From: an uncultured cyanobacterium
GTDB taxonomy: Bacteria; Cyanobacteriota; Cyanobacteriia; Cyanobacteriales; Geitlerinemataceae
Reading direction: 5' to 3'
Length of the DNA: 64,000 nt
Assembly (NCBI GenBank): GCA_937899645.1
Contig: CALCCD010000031.1
Location: forward strand, 17,242 to 81,241
Part shown: positions 1-10,104 of the stretch, piece by piece
How positions within the stretch are numbered: position 1 is the stretch's first letter
Layout: each line of letters opens with the position of its first letter
Notes under the pieces: generated by a model
The model's input: only the letters and a program-made list of their open reading frames with translations
Databases searched by the model: none
Told to the model about the DNA's origin: nothing
Position numbers and translations under genes: made by a program

Positions 1-2
1 CG

Positions 3-3000
3 GATGTTTCGACTAATGCGCTGTCGAACGCCATCGTGCCCATTGGCGAACAGCTGAGCGGTACGGACGCCGACGGCATCGCGTCATTCACCATCGACAC
101 GCTTCCTCCGAGCAGCCAGGGCGTGCTGTATCTGGGTGGCCCGCCGAGCGCTGGCGGTGTAGCCGTCACTGCCGGAACTGTGCTGACCCCCGACCAGGTC
201 AAGCTGCTCTACTTCGTGGCGAGTGGTAACTTTAGCGGCGCGAGTTTTACCTACTCGGCGACGGATACCCAGGGCAACACCGATCCAACTCCGGCAACGG
301 TCTCGATCGGCGGCAACAACGCGGCTCCGGAAACGCTCGATGTCGGCGCTAATGTCGGAGCGGGCCAGCAGGTGACGCTCGCGGGACTGGGAGGAAGCGA
401 CACGGACGGTACGGTTGCTTTCTTCGAGATAGACTCGCTCCCGGCAGCCGCTCAAGGAGTACTGTTTCTCGGCGATCCGGCCAACGGTCGGACGATTCAG
501 GTCGGCGATCGCCTGACTCAGGCAGAACTCGCCACGCTGGTATTCGTGGCAACAGCGGATTTCGTCGGAACGACGTTTACATACTCGGCGATCGACAACC
601 TGGGCTTAAAAGACCCGACTCCTGCGACAGTCACGCTCGGTACGCCCGCGCCGCAACAGTCGTTCGATGCCCTGTTGAACGCGGGGTCGTCATCGGGATC
701 GGGAGCTTCTGGTGCTGCGACGGTCGTCGTTGCGGGGCCTTGCGATACGCCGGACGAGCCTGCCATGCCAACGGTCGAGCGTCTCGACGAGTTGGCCGAA
801 CCGAGCGCGATCTCTCTACCGGAGATCGCCATCTCCAACGTTCCCGAAATCGCCAGCAGTCAGCTCGGCACCGACGGTGACGAAAGCCTGTTCGGCGGCG
901 CGGGCAACGACTCGCTGCGCGGCGAGCTGGGCAGCGACGAAATCCTCGGCCTCAGCGGCCGCGATGTGCTGATCGGCGGGATCTCCAGCGATACACCGGT
1001 GGGTGGTACGCGCGATCGCGACTTCCTCGCGGGCAACGAAGATGACGACATCATCCTGGCGAGCGAGGGCGAAGATACGGCCTTCGGCGGTCAGGGCAAC
1101 GACCTGGTCTTCGCAGGGAAGGATGACGATCTCGTCTGGGGTGACCTGGGCGACGACACGATATCCGGCGACAGCGGCAACGACCAAATTGCAGGTGGCG
1201 AGTTCGACCCGAATCCCGAGGCGGACAGCGGCGCGGATCTAATCGTCGGTGGCGGCGGCAACGACAGCCTTAACGGTAACAACAATGCCGACACGCTCTC
1301 TGGCGGCGCGGATGACGACCTGGTCGAAGGCGGTCAGGGCAACGATATCGTTCTCGGCAACGGCGGGCGCGACGTGCTGCGCGGCAACCGCGACGACGAT
1401 ACGCTCTACGGCGGCGACCCCGGCAGCGATGCGGCCACCGACACCGATATTCTCCACGGCGACACTGGCAACGACCTGCTCTACGGCGGCGTCGGCGCGG
1501 ATACGCTCTACAGCGGCAAGGGTGACGACGTTGCCTTTGGCGGCTCGGAGGACGACGTAATTTATGGCGACCTCGGTGGCGACACGCTGTCGGGCAACGA
1601 CGGCAACGACACGATCGCGGGCAGCAACGGCGCGCCGGGAAGCGTCGATTCGCTGGCCGGTGACGTGCTGTTCGGCAATGCCGGGGACGACTTCCTCGCC
1701 GGTAACGATGGCAATGACACCATCCAGGGCGGTACGGGCGACGATATCGTTTTGGCCGGTAAGGACGCCGATCGCGTCTTCGGCGACGAGGGTGCGGACA
1801 CGATCGCGGGCGAGCGCGGCAACGACACGATCGTCGGCGATCGCGAGAACGGCGGCGGCGACCCGGCCGACGCTAACGATCTGCTATTCGGCAACAACGA
1901 AAACGACCTGATTAAAGGCGGCATCGGCGATGATTTCATCTTTGCCGGTCGCGATGACGACCTCGTTTACGGCGAAAGCGGTAACGATTTTGTCTACGGC
2001 GATCGCGGTAAAGACACGCTGCTCGGTAACGAAGGCAGCGATACAATTCTCGGCGATACCGCCGACTTTACGATCGTCGATGCTGACGGCGACGACATCA
2101 TCTTCGGCGGTGCGGGAACAGATTTACTGTTCGGCGGCAACGGCGACGACACCGTCATCGGCGGCGCGGACAACGACACCGCGCGCGGCGGCAAGGGCGA
2201 CGATCGGCTCTACGGCGACGGCGGCAACGACTTGCTGTTCGGCGACCTGGGCAACGACACCATCTGCGCTCACGAAGGCGACGACACACTGGTCGGCCAC
2301 AACGGCCTCAACAGCGCTGAAGACGGCAACGACTACATGATTGCCGACGCCGGGAACGACCTGTTGCTGGCGAACATCGGCGACGACATCCTAGACGCGG
2401 GCGACGGCAACGACTGCCTCTATGGCGGTCAGGGCAACGACTCGCTTTTGGGCGGTGCGGGCAACGATCTGCTCTCGGGCGATCGCGGTAACGATACCCT
2501 CGTCGGCGGCGCGGGCTCGGATCGCTTCGTCATCGGCCCCGGCAAAGGCGTCGAAACCATCTCGGACTTCAGCACCGTCGAGGACTTCATCGCCCTCGAC
2601 GGCGTCAACTTCAGCGAGCTGACCTTCCTCGCCACCAACGCGGGCCTGCAAATCCAGCTCGGTGACGAGGTGCTGGCGATTGTCACCAACATCACGGCGT
2701 CGTCGCTGAGCTTCGATCGCTTCACTACCGATATCTCCTGTGGGGACGGCGCAGCTGATGACGGACTCTGTCCCGCCGAGCCAACATTTGACGTCGCTAG
2801 TGTGGCAATTGGTGACACCTTCGCCAGTGTACAAATCGGTGGTGATGCGGTCGATGCCATCATTGGCGTCACGGGAGCGGACTCGATCGTTGGCGATGTA
2901 GGGAACGACCTGATTCGCGGTGGTTCTGGAGATGACATTATTCGTGGCGGTAAGGGTATAACGGCCAATGCCAACAGCGAGAACGATCGCGATTTCCTCG

Positions 3001-3662
3001 CAGGCAACGAAGGCCGCGACGTCATCTTCGGCAACGAGGGTAACGACACCATCCTGGCCGGGAAGGACGACGATGTGGTGCTGGCCGGTAAGAACGATGA
3101 CCTGGTCTACGGCGACTTGGGCAGCGACACGTTGCTGGGCGAGCTGGGCAACGACACCATCATCGGCAGCACGATCGACCAAAACGTTGCCGATCCGGGC
3201 AGCGACCTGATCTTCGGCAACGACGGTAACGACGTGCTGTCGGGCAACCAGGGCGCGGACAGCCTCGTTGGCGGCGCGGGTGACGACGTTATCTTTGGTG
3301 GCCAGGAGAATGACATTCTCTGGGGCGGCGAGGGCAACGACCTGCTCACCGGCGATCGCGGTACGGACACGCTCTGTGGCGGTGCAGGCGACGACACGCT
3401 GACCGGCGGTACGGACGATCGTTTGGTGGGCGATGCGGGTAACGATACGTTCCTGCTGTCGCGCACCTCGCTTGCCGTAACGATCGCAGACTTCCAGGCT
3501 GGCGACACCGTCGGTCTGAGCGGCGACTTGACATTTGCGGAGCTGAGCATCGTCGATACCACCAGTGGCGCGACGATCGCTGCCGGTGGCACGACGATCG
3601 CGCTGGTGTCGGGGGTTACGGCAGCGACGCTGACGGAAGATCGATTTACGGCTGGCCTGTAA
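3..3662 (+). CDS. RTX (haemolysin-type) calcium-binding repeat protein, 5' end cut by window edge
   Basis: The frame is open to the left edge, so the N-terminus lies outside the window. About the first 800 bases encode two copies of a module with a TDADGxxxxFxIDxLPxxxQGVL pattern and a FTYSAxDxxGxxDPTPATV ending, as in tandem Ig/cadherin-like repeats of large surface proteins. Two long blocks of Ca-binding nonapeptides (GGxGNDxL type) follow at about 870-2520 and 2860-3430. Each block is followed by a beta-rich segment containing an ISDF- or IADF-type sequence, the usual cap of RTX rolls. Proteins of this build are normally exported by type I secretion and fold in external calcium. No secretion genes are visible nearby. 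The gene converges on the next one and overlaps it by 17 bases. The family is certain; the specific role (adhesin, S-layer or enzyme) cannot be told. Confidence 0.9.
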   Translation, partial: DVSTNALSNAIVPIGEQLSGTDADGIASFTIDTLPPSSQGVLYLGGPPSAGGVAVTAGTVLTPDQVKLLYFVASGNFSGASFTYSATDTQGNTDPTPATVSIGGNNAAPETLDVGANVGAGQQVTLAGLGGSDTDGTVAFFEIDSLPAAAQGVLFLGDPANGRTIQVGDRLTQAELATLVFVATADFVGTTFTYSAIDNLGLKDPTPATVTLGTPAPQQSFDALLNAGSSSGSGASGAATVVVAGPCDTPDEPAMPTVERLDELAEPSAISLPEIAISNVPEIASSQLGTDGDESLFGGAGNDSLRGELGSDEILGLSGRDVLIGGISSDTPVGGTRDRDFLAGNEDDDIILASEGEDTAFGGQGNDLVFAGKDDDLVWGDLGDDTISGDSGNDQIAGGEFDPNPEADSGADLIVGGGGNDSLNGNNNADTLSGGADDDLVEGGQGNDIVLGNGGRDVLRGNRDDDTLYGGDPGSDAATDTDILHGDTGNDLLYGGVGADTLYSGKGDDVAFGGSEDDVIYGDLGGDTLSGNDGNDTIAGSNGAPGSVDSLAGDVLFGNAGDDFLAGNDGNDTIQGGTGDDIVLAGKDADRVFGDEGADTIAGERGNDTIVGDRENGGGDPADANDLLFGNNENDLIKGGIGDDFIFAGRDDDLVYGESGNDFVYGDRGKDTLLGNEGSDTILGDTADFTIVDADGDDIIFGGAGTDLLFGGNGDDTVIGGADNDTARGGKGDDRLYGDGGNDLLFGDLGNDTICAHEGDDTLVGHNGLNSAEDGNDYMIADAGNDLLLANIGDDILDAGDGNDCLYGGQGNDSLLGGAGNDLLSGDRGNDTLVGGAGSDRFVIGPGKGVETISDFSTVEDFIALDGVNFSELTFLATNAGLQIQLGDEVLAIVTNITASSLSFDRFTTDISCGDGAADDGLCPAEPTFDVASVAIGDTFASVQIGGDAVDAIIGVTGADSIVGDVGNDLIRGGSGDDIIRGGKGITANANSENDRDFLAGNEGRDVIFGNEGNDTILAGKDDDVVLAGKNDDLVYGDLGSDTLLGELGNDTIIGSTIDQNVADPGSDLIFGNDGNDVLSGNQGADSLVGGAGDDVIFGGQENDILWGGEGNDLLTGDRGTDTLCGGAGDDTLTGGTDDRLVGDAGNDTFLLSRTSLAVTIADFQAGDTVGLSGDLTFAELSIVDTTSGATIAAGGTTIALVSGVTAATLTEDRFTAGL

Positions 3663-5289
3663 GCCGCCGGTCGGTCTCGTCGATATCCGACTGAGACAGT
3701 TTCCATAAAACGTAGTCATCACGCTCGAAGATTTTGCGATCTTCGGGCGTTTTTTGTGGTGGGGTTGTTTTGTGGAGTTGTTGGCGGAGTTGTTGTTGGA
3801 TGAGGGTGTCGAGGTCGTCGTTGTCGCGGCTATGGATGAGGAGGTCGGTGTCGGGGAGTGCGAGATCGATCGGGCGATCGGTGTCGATCCAAATCAGCGG
3901 GTATTCGGGTGGAAGTTGGGGCGCGATCGTGAGGAGTTCTGCGAGAGGGGCATCGGAGACGAGCGTTACGTCGGATTGTTGCGCGATCGCCTGGGCGAAT
4001 TCCACGGTGCGAAAGGGTTCGGGTTCCCAGCTTTCGCGACTGGAATAGCCGACGACGTTAGACAGACATAGGATCGCGAGTACGATGGCGATCGCACTAC
4101 GTTGCAGAACGTTTGCCCGATCGAAAACTCGACCCAGCGCCCCGCCCAGCAGCACGATCGCGCCCACGAACGAGAGCAAAAAGTAGCGCGGAATCATCGA
4201 TCGCGCCCCGCCCAGCAGCACGTCCGGCACAGCCACCAGCAAAAACGGAATCAGTGTTAGACAACCCGCCGCTGCTACGGCTCGCCTCTCGCCCGATCGC
4301 CATAGCCACACTGCTGATGCGAGACTCAGAGTAACCACACCAGCCGCCACCAGGAGCGCAACACCTGACGGTAAGCGATCGGGCAAAAAGACAACGGCTT
4401 CCGCACTCCGTTGTAGCCAAGCCGACACCAGCTCTCTCGGTGATGTTTCAGCAAAGCGGGCATAGGCAGCAGGCTTACGCAGATAATCCTCCTTACCGAG
4501 TGCCATGAGCGGCCAGGGCGCGACGATTGATGCAGCGATCGCGATGCAAGTCAGCCAGCTTCGCCACGCTCGACGACGATCGCGGGTGGCGGCTGCACGG
4601 GTCGAAATCGCGACGATCGCACCATGCACGATTGCCAGCGAAGCCGTCAGCAAATGCGTCGCGCCCGCCAGCGTCAAGTACCAACCGTACTGCCGCCACC
4701 AACCTTTATTTGAGTCGCGATCGAGAGCCTTCAGTAGACAAATCGTCGCCAGGATTCCGAACAGCAGCCACAGCCCATAATGTCGAATCTCTTGCGAGTA
4801 CCGCAGCAATACCGGCGATGCGACGGCAAGCATAACCGCACCCCAACCCGCACTCTCGCGGCGAAACAAAGTCCAGCCGAGAGACCAAATTGCGACCACC
4901 GCGAATGCTCCCGTCGTCACTGAAAATATTCGCGCCTCAGGGTTTGATTGAAACTCCGATACGAAACCTCGCAACAGTAAAAAATACAGTGGTGGATGCT
5001 CGGGCTTCGATTTCAGCGCGACCCAGGTTTCGTTCCAACTGCGCGGGGTGTTGGCCGGGTCGAGGTATTTCGCTAAATCCCCTGCGACAACGTTTTGCTG
5101 GTGGAGTTCGCGGGCGATCGTCCGTTCGATGCGATACCCCGCCGCGCGTGTCAGCGAATAGACTTCGTCCTTCCAGAGCGGCTTGTTATCGAGACCGGCA
5201 AAGCGTATCAGGAATGCGAGCTGCAACACCACCACAAGGCCAATCTGCGTAACCGTAGGCAGCATCGATCGCTTGCCACGGTCAGACAT
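3646..5289 (-). CDS. GT39/PMT-2-type integral membrane glycosyltransferase
   Basis: A polytopic membrane protein of about 547 residues. The N-terminus after the first helix carries [18 protein letters not shown], matching the PLWxDE motif of ArnT/PMT-like (GT39, PMT_2) enzymes, which transfer a sugar from a polyprenyl-phosphate donor on the outer face of the membrane. A dozen hydrophobic stretches follow, then a soluble C-terminal tail of about 130 residues. I place the start at the ATG at 5289 because its first codons overlap the purL stop (ATGTCTGA arrangement). A longer in-frame extension upstream has no family support. The overlap implies translational coupling to purL. Its acceptor is unknown. 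The gene ends inside the tail of the convergent RTX gene. Confidence 0.8.
   Translation of the reverse strand: MSDRGKRSMLPTVTQIGLVVVLQLAFLIRFAGLDNKPLWKDEVYSLTRAAGYRIERTIARELHQQNVVAGDLAKYLDPANTPRSWNETWVALKSKPEHPPLYFLLLRGFVSEFQSNPEARIFSVTTGAFAVVAIWSLGWTLFRRESAGWGAVMLAVASPVLLRYSQEIRHYGLWLLFGILATICLLKALDRDSNKGWWRQYGWYLTLAGATHLLTASLAIVHGAIVAISTRAAATRDRRRAWRSWLTCIAIAASIVAPWPLMALGKEDYLRKPAAYARFAETSPRELVSAWLQRSAEAVVFLPDRLPSGVALLVAAGVVTLSLASAVWLWRSGERRAVAAAGCLTLIPFLLVAVPDVLLGGARSMIPRYFLLSFVGAIVLLGGALGRVFDRANVLQRSAIAIVLAILCLSNVVGYSSRESWEPEPFRTVEFAQAIAQQSDVTLVSDAPLAELLTIAPQLPPEYPLIWIDTDRPIDLALPDTDLLIHSRDNDDLDTLIQQQLRQQLHKTTPPQKTPEDRKIFERDDYVLWKLSQSDIDETDRRLTGQP
3722..3755 (+). terminator. Rho-independent terminator of the RTX gene, inside the convergent gene
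   Basis: An 11-bp stem (3722-3732 with 3739-3749, one G-U pair) with a 6-base loop is followed at once by six T (3750-3755). It lies 60 bases past the RTX stop codon, within the coding sequence of the opposing glycosyltransferase gene. Confidence 0.75.
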
Positions 5290-7603
5290 GTAAGCGACGC
5301 TCGATCGCAGTGTTGTACGACTCCGCGATCGCCGCCACATTCACCTCGATCGCCACCGCACCACCGCAAACCGCCACCAGCTTCGAGCCGCCAACCGCTC
5401 CGAGCTTGCACCAGTTCTCACCCAGCGAATCCGCCAGTGACGCCTCGAACGCATCCGCATCCGCCGCCGACACCGACACGACAATCCGCGCGCCCGCCTC
5501 GCCGAACAGCAGCGCATCGATGCGATCGCCCACCGCCACCTTCGTCAGATCCACGCTCGCGCCGACACTGCCCGCGATACACGCCTCTGCGATCGCCACA
5601 GCCAAGCCGCCTTCCGCGCAGTCGTGTGCCGAACGAATCGCGCCCGAGCGAATGCCTTGACGGCACACTGCCTGAACCGCCTTCTCCGCGTCGTAGTCCA
5701 CGCGCGGCGGTTTACCGGCGATCGTGCCGTGAATCGTCGCTAGATACTCCGAAGCCCCCAGCGTCGGTACTTGCTTCGCCCCCAGCAGATAAATCGCGTC
5801 GCCCTCCGACTGGAACGCCTGCCCGACGATGTTTGCCACATCCTCCACCAGGCCAACCATACCGACCACCGGTGTCGGATAAATCGGCGTCGGTTTGCCG
5901 TCGGAGTCTAGCGTTTCGTTGTAGAGCGAAACATTGCCGCCCGTCACAGGCGTCTCGAACGCTTTACAGGCATCAGACAAACCGGCACAGGCCGAAGCGA
6001 GCTGCCAGTAGCCGATCGGCTTCTCCGGACTGCCGAAATTGAGGTTATCCGTCACGGCCACCGGTTCCGCGCCGACGCAGCTCAGGTTGCGCGCCGCCTC
6101 GGCCACGACGTACTTCGCGCCTTCTAGCGGGTCGAGATAGACGTATCGCGAGTTGCAGTCCACCGTTGCCGCACAGCCGCGATCGGTGTCAGTGTCAGCT
6201 CCACCGAGGACGGAACGCAGGCGAATCACCGCCGCATCGCCACCACCGGGAACCAGCACCGTGTTGTTCTGTACCTGGTGGTCGTACTGGCGATAGACCC
6301 AGCGCTTTGATGCCAGTGACGGCGTATCGAGCAACGTCAGCAGCACGTCGCTCCAGGTTTTGGTCTCGCCCGCGATCGCCACGCCCGTCTCCGTCGCTTC
6401 CGGCAGCGAATCCACCGACCACTTCCAGGCTTCCTGCGCGTACTCCGGCGGCTCGGCCATCACCTCACGCTTGTAGAGCGGCGTATTGCTGGTCAGCGCC
6501 GATGCGGGAATATCGGCCGCCACTTCACCGTGCCAAAGAATCCGCACCACTGGCTCTTCGACGACGCGACCGGCCACCACCGCCTGCAATCCCCACTCTT
6601 GGAAGATATCGATTAGCTCCTGCTCGCGGCCTTTCGCCCCGACAAACAGCATCCGCTCTTGGGACTCGGACAGCAGGTATTCGTAGGGAACCATGCCCGT
6701 TTCCCGCGACGGAATTTTGTCGAGATCTAGCTCGATACCGACGCCGCCATTGGCCGCCATCTCCGAGGTCGAGCAGGTGATGCCCGCCGCACCCATGTCC
6801 TGCGCCGCGACGACCGCGCCAGTTTTAAAGGCTTCTAGGCAAGCTTCGACGAGGCATTTTTCGAGAAACGGGTCGCCGACCTGCACGGCGGGACGATCGT
6901 CCATCGACTCGTCGGTCAGTTCCGCGCTGGCGAAGCTCGCGCCGCCCATGCCGTCGCGCCCGGTGGTGGAGCCCACGTAAAGGACGGGATTGCCAACACC
7001 GGACGCGCCGGATTTGACGATCTCATCGGTTTCCATTAGCCCGATCGCCATCGCGTTCACGAGCGGATTGCCGCTGTAGGCCGGATCGAAGTAGACCTCA
7101 CCGGCGACCGTCGGCACACCAAAACAATTTCCGTAGTGGGAAATGCCGTCGACGACACCTTCAAAAATGCGACGGTTGCGAGCGTCTTCCAGGTGGCCGA
7201 AGCGTAGCGAATTCAGCGCTGCGACAGGACGCGCGCCCATCGTAAAAATATCGCGCAGGATGCCGCCGACACCGGTGGCCGCACCTTGAAATGGCTCGAT
7301 CGCCGACGGGTGGTTGTGCGACTCGATCTTGAACGCCAGCCGCAGTCCATCGCCGAAATCGACCACGCCCGCATTCTCGCCAGGGCCGACCAGGACGCGA
7401 TCGCCCTCCGTTGGAAACTGGCTCAGCAGCGGTCGCGAATTTTTGTAGCAGCAGTGTTCCGACCACATGACGCCGAACATGCCCAGCTCGGCCTTGTTGG
7501 GATGGCGTCCGAGGCGATCGACGATTTCGTCGTACTCCTCGGGCTTGATGCCTTCGGAAGCGATTTCTTCAGGCGAGAACGGGGCGTCTTGCAGGGTAGA
7601 CAT
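5282..7603 (-). CDS. purL: Phosphoribosylformylglycinamidine synthase subunit PurL
   Basis: 773 residues, the normal size for the small (bacterial PurL) form that works with separate PurQ and PurS. It carries out the ATP-dependent conversion of FGAR to FGAM, step four of purine synthesis, in the cytosol. Visible family segments are the [11 protein letters not shown] block near residue 46, the [12 protein letters not shown] block, [21 protein letters not shown] near residue 95, and the second-half AIRS-like repeat with [10 protein letters not shown] and GGNVSLYNE. The start ATG at 7603 is well placed. The stop overlaps the start of the membrane glycosyltransferase gene downstream, an unusual partner for a purine gene. 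Confidence 0.97.
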   Translation of the reverse strand: MSTLQDAPFSPEEIASEGIKPEEYDEIVDRLGRHPNKAELGMFGVMWSEHCCYKNSRPLLSQFPTEGDRVLVGPGENAGVVDFGDGLRLAFKIESHNHPSAIEPFQGAATGVGGILRDIFTMGARPVAALNSLRFGHLEDARNRRIFEGVVDGISHYGNCFGVPTVAGEVYFDPAYSGNPLVNAMAIGLMETDEIVKSGASGVGNPVLYVGSTTGRDGMGGASFASAELTDESMDDRPAVQVGDPFLEKCLVEACLEAFKTGAVVAAQDMGAAGITCSTSEMAANGGVGIELDLDKIPSRETGMVPYEYLLSESQERMLFVGAKGREQELIDIFQEWGLQAVVAGRVVEEPVVRILWHGEVAADIPASALTSNTPLYKREVMAEPPEYAQEAWKWSVDSLPEATETGVAIAGETKTWSDVLLTLLDTPSLASKRWVYRQYDHQVQNNTVLVPGGGDAAVIRLRSVLGGADTDTDRGCAATVDCNSRYVYLDPLEGAKYVVAEAARNLSCVGAEPVAVTDNLNFGSPEKPIGYWQLASACAGLSDACKAFETPVTGGNVSLYNETLDSDGKPTPIYPTPVVGMVGLVEDVANIVGQAFQSEGDAIYLLGAKQVPTLGASEYLATIHGTIAGKPPRVDYDAEKAVQAVCRQGIRSGAIRSAHDCAEGGLAVAIAEACIAGSVGASVDLTKVAVGDRIDALLFGEAGARIVVSVSAADADAFEASLADSLGENWCKLGAVGGSKLVAVCGGAVAIEVNVAAIAESYNTAIERRLHV

Positions 7604-7702
7604 AAAGCAACCGCGAACGACTGACGGCGAACCGACGGAATTATTGTATCCGCGTGGTGTCGCTCTTCGCGATCGGCGATCGCGCTCGACTTTCCAGCGG
7701 GC

Positions 7703-8461
7703 TCAACCCAGCTCGATTGCGACTTCTTCGATATCGTCGAAGTCCGGCAGCGCGATCGCGTCGGTTTCGGGCTCATCGGCAAGCTGGAGACAGGCGCAGT
7801 TGGGATCTTCTCGACCGAGGTCGCGGCAGCGGGGAAAGTGAGCCCCGGCACGGCAGCGCGCCAGCCGCTCGAGCAGGTCGGCAATCTCGTGCCGATCGCG
7901 ATCGAACCCCTCGGCGCTGTAAGGCAGGCGCACGATGTTACTGGCTTCACCCTCCCGAGACTCCGCAAACCAGTAGACCATTGCAATGCGATCGGGCGGA
8001 TAGTCGCTGGTCGCGGCCAGAACGTAGCGATAGAGCCGCGTCTGCCAGTTTTGCGTCAGCTTTTGTGCCTGCCTCGGTCGGGCGTAGGTTTTCCAGTCGA
8101 TGATGTCCGCGCCGCTGGCGTTGGCGAGCAGGGCGTCGTAACGGACGAGCAGCTCGAAGGGCGGCAGCGCCAGGATGCGGGTGTGTTCGGCGAGGTGGTA
8201 TTTGCTCGGGTCGTCGGTGGCGATCGCGCTCTGCGCCAGCCGATCGAGCCAGCGATCGAGCTGCGGGTCTTCGCCGCCGACCGTCAGCCCGAGGGCGCGC
8301 TGCTGGAGCAGATGGTGGAAGCGCTGACCGCGATCGAGCGCCTGCCGCCCATTGCTTTCGATCGGCAGCTCGCGGCGCTCGAGAATTTCGGCCTGGTAGC
8401 GGCGCGGGCACTGCTCGAACAGGCTTAGATGCCGCTGGGAAACTACGATAGGGTTCGTCAT
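7703..8461 (-). CDS. PD-(D/E)XK nuclease family protein (RecB/Cas4-like domain)
   Basis: 252 residues. The N-terminus has the SxxHLSLFEQCPRRYQ signature typical of the PDDEXK_1 (RecB-like) nuclease superfamily. A GRQALDRGQRFHHLLQQ helix follows, then the catalytic core VRYDALL...IIDWKT and a QTRLYRYV helix (the conserved Q/Y motif). A C-terminal cluster of four cysteines (CX8CX9CXC) plus Cys18 could hold an iron-sulfur cluster as in Cas4/AddB, but the spacing differs from those families. No CRISPR array or cas gene is present. It is transcribed towards purL with a 99-base gap. It probably acts on DNA in repair or processing; the exact substrate is unknown. Confidence 0.75.
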   Translation of the reverse strand: MTNPIVVSQRHLSLFEQCPRRYQAEILERRELPIESNGRQALDRGQRFHHLLQQRALGLTVGGEDPQLDRWLDRLAQSAIATDDPSKYHLAEHTRILALPPFELLVRYDALLANASGADIIDWKTYARPRQAQKLTQNWQTRLYRYVLAATSDYPPDRIAMVYWFAESREGEASNIVRLPYSAEGFDRDRHEIADLLERLARCRAGAHFPRCRDLGREDPNCACLQLADEPETDAIALPDFDDIEEVAIELG

Positions 8462-8567
8462 ATCGACCGTTTGAGGCGCTGGAACGAGAAAATTGTCGGT
8501 GAGTCTGGCAAGGCGCTCGTTGCTATGCTACTGTTAGGTGCCTTTAAACGAAGGCAGACTACTTTGC

Positions 8568-8641
8568 CGGGGCGTAGCGCAGCTTGGTAGCGCACCACTT
8601 TGGGGTAGTGGGGGTCGTGGGTTCAAATCCCGCCGCTCCGA
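8568..8641 (+). tRNA. tRNA-Pro (anticodon GGG)
   Basis: The 74-base cloverleaf has a 7-bp acceptor stem (CGGGGCG with CGCTCCG, one G-U pair), a D-arm with AGCGCAGCTTGGTAGCGCA, a 5-bp anticodon stem with loop TTGGGGT (anticodon GGG at 8602-8604) and a T-arm with GGTTCAAATCC. The discriminator base is A. The CCA end is not encoded, so it is added by the tRNA nucleotidyltransferase. Confidence 0.96.
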
Positions 8642-8690
8642 TTCTAGAGAAGAGATCGCCTACGCGGTGACAGTTTGATTTACCCCCAAG

Positions 8691-8726
8691 AAAGCCTGTC
8701 GTGCATTTGTGCGGCAGGTTTTTTTT
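8691..8726 (+). terminator. Rho-independent terminator downstream of tRNA-Pro
   Basis: Stem 8695-8701 with 8712-8718 (7 bp, one G-U), loop of 10 bases, followed by a run of eight T (8719-8726). It ends the tRNA-Pro transcript about 50 bases past the mature 3' end. Confidence 0.8.
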
Positions 8727-8841
8727 GGCTAAATTTGCCCCACGCACGATCGGTAGAGTGCCGCGCCTACAATAGACGCGTGAAGTACCACCCGCGCGAC
8801 TGCGCCTCCCGATCTGTCGTCACGACCCTCAGTCTCAAACC

Positions 8842-9237
8842 ATGAATGCGATAACTCGCCTGTGGCTTGTCCGTCTCGAACTCCTCGCCCTTAGCGCGAT
8901 CGCCGCTCTGACGATCGTGAGCCCGCCCGCTTACAGCGAAGAGGTCTGCCTCCGCGACGCCGAAAACGGTGACGAGTGTCCAGTGCCGATCCGCCTGCGT
9001 CCGACGTTCTCTGAAGAGGGTGAGCGCGGCTTTGCCCAACGCAGCTTCGCTGACTCGTTCATCGGAGAGGCGCTCGGCGGCGTTGCCGACCCGTTCGGGG
9101 GCGGCAGTGTCGGCGGCGAAAACTCCGGGCTCGACGCTACGGCAGATGACCTAGACGCGGGAGATCGCGGCTTGACGTTCGATGCGCCGTTTGACCCCAC
9201 CAACGTCATCATCCCGCTCGATGCGGTGTCGAAATAG
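8842..9237 (+). CDS. Small secreted hypothetical protein
   Basis: 131 residues starting at ATG 8842. The first 32 residues form a signal peptide (Arg-containing start, hydrophobic LLALSAIAALTIV, likely cleavage after AYS or SEE). The mature part is acidic and Gly/Asp-rich with two cysteines close to its N-terminus (CLRDAENGDEC), which could form a disulfide. No domain is recognised. It lies 75 bases upstream of, and codirectional with, the YHS lipoprotein gene and may be cotranscribed with it. Confidence 0.6.
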   Translation: MNAITRLWLVRLELLALSAIAALTIVSPPAYSEEVCLRDAENGDECPVPIRLRPTFSEEGERGFAQRSFADSFIGEALGGVADPFGGGSVGGENSGLDATADDLDAGDRGLTFDAPFDPTNVIIPLDAVSK

Positions 9238-9312
9238 CCCCCAACCCAAAAGCAAATCCTCGCAAGGCCGTCCGGCGTATATCAAGATAAGAAACAAAAT
9301 ATCGGTATTCTC

Positions 9313-9930
9313 ATGCTCTCCCTGAAGAAGACGACACTGTTTGGTTTGCTGATGACCGCCGGTCTGTTGGGCGCGTGCAGTCAGCCCGGACAGAGCGGCA
9401 CGGCAGACGAGCCCGTCAGCGCAAGCACTGAAGTCGCGGCGGATACGAGCGCCGACACGCCGGGCGTCGAACCCGCAAAGTCAGCGGCGGACGCACCGGA
9501 TGGGGCAGGTGCTGAAATGGCAAGCGCTGACACGGGCGATGCGGTTGCGCGCTTTATCAATAAATCCGGCAACGTGGCGATCGAGGGAACCGATCCGGTA
9601 GCGTACTTCACCGAAGGCGCGCCGGTGGCTGGCTCAGAGGAGTTCGCCCATGAGTGGAACGGGGCGCAGTGGCACTTCTCGAGCGCCGAAAATCGCGACC
9701 TGTTCGCTGCTGAGCCGGAGAAGTACGCGCCGCAGTACGGTGGACACTGCGCCTGGGCGGCGGCACAGGGCTACGTGGCGGACATCGACCCGACGGCTTG
9801 GAGCATTGTGGACGATCGCCTGTATCTGAACTACGACGCGCGAATCCAGGCACGCTGGGAGCGCGACATTCCGGGCTTTATCGCGACGGCGGATCGGGTG
9901 TGGCCGACGGTGGTTGAAGAGAATCTGTAG
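9313..9930 (+). CDS. YHS-domain lipoprotein
   Basis: 205 residues. The signal peptide ends in the lipobox LLGAC (Cys near residue 22), so it is predicted to be a membrane-anchored lipoprotein. A low-complexity Ala/Asp/Glu linker runs to about residue 75. The C-terminal part has the YHS-domain hallmarks GTDPVAYF, a FAHEWNGAQWHFSSAENRDLF segment, PEKYAPQYGGHCAWA and a DPTAWSIVDDRLYLNYD ending. YHS domains are small, often metal-associated modules found in metal-handling proteins; the function here is inferred only. A strong terminator follows 37 bases after the stop. Confidence 0.85.
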   Translation: MLSLKKTTLFGLLMTAGLLGACSQPGQSGTADEPVSASTEVAADTSADTPGVEPAKSAADAPDGAGAEMASADTGDAVARFINKSGNVAIEGTDPVAYFTEGAPVAGSEEFAHEWNGAQWHFSSAENRDLFAAEPEKYAPQYGGHCAWAAAQGYVADIDPTAWSIVDDRLYLNYDARIQARWERDIPGFIATADRVWPTVVEENL

Positions 9931-9967
9931 GTCGCGTGTAGGTCACTGCGATCGCGCACAGTTGCGC

Positions 9968-10039
9968 AGCGCCGCCAGTTTCGTTCGCGGGAGTCTCTTT
10001 TAGGGGGAGGCAGGTGCGGGCTGACTGGCGGCGCTTTTT
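9968..10039 (+). terminator. Long-stem Rho-independent terminator
   Basis: A perfect 12-bp stem (9968-9979 with 10024-10035) followed by TTTTT. The 44-base loop is long but does not spoil the hairpin-plus-T layout. It closes the YHS lipoprotein transcript and isolates the following Roco gene. Confidence 0.65.
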
Positions 10040-10104
10040 AGGCTGTTTTGATTGATGTGGTGAGGCTAAAATCATGAAACGATAGTTTATCGAAGGGTGA
10101 GGCG

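Noticed and set aside
816..3430. Regular DNA repeats that could be taken for a CRISPR array
   Set aside because: They are 27-base coding units of the RTX nonapeptides without unique spacers; no cas genes are present.
2391..3722. 443-residue open frame antisense to the RTX repeats
   Set aside because: Repetitive GC-rich codons of the RTX gene leave the opposite strand open; its protein is a low-complexity mirror of the repeats.
7703..8461. Cas4 nuclease of a CRISPR system
   Set aside because: The protein has the related fold, but the cysteine spacing differs and no CRISPR array or cas gene is in the window.
8559..8747. 62-residue frame over the tRNA-Pro gene
   Set aside because: It is the antisense of the tRNA and its terminator.
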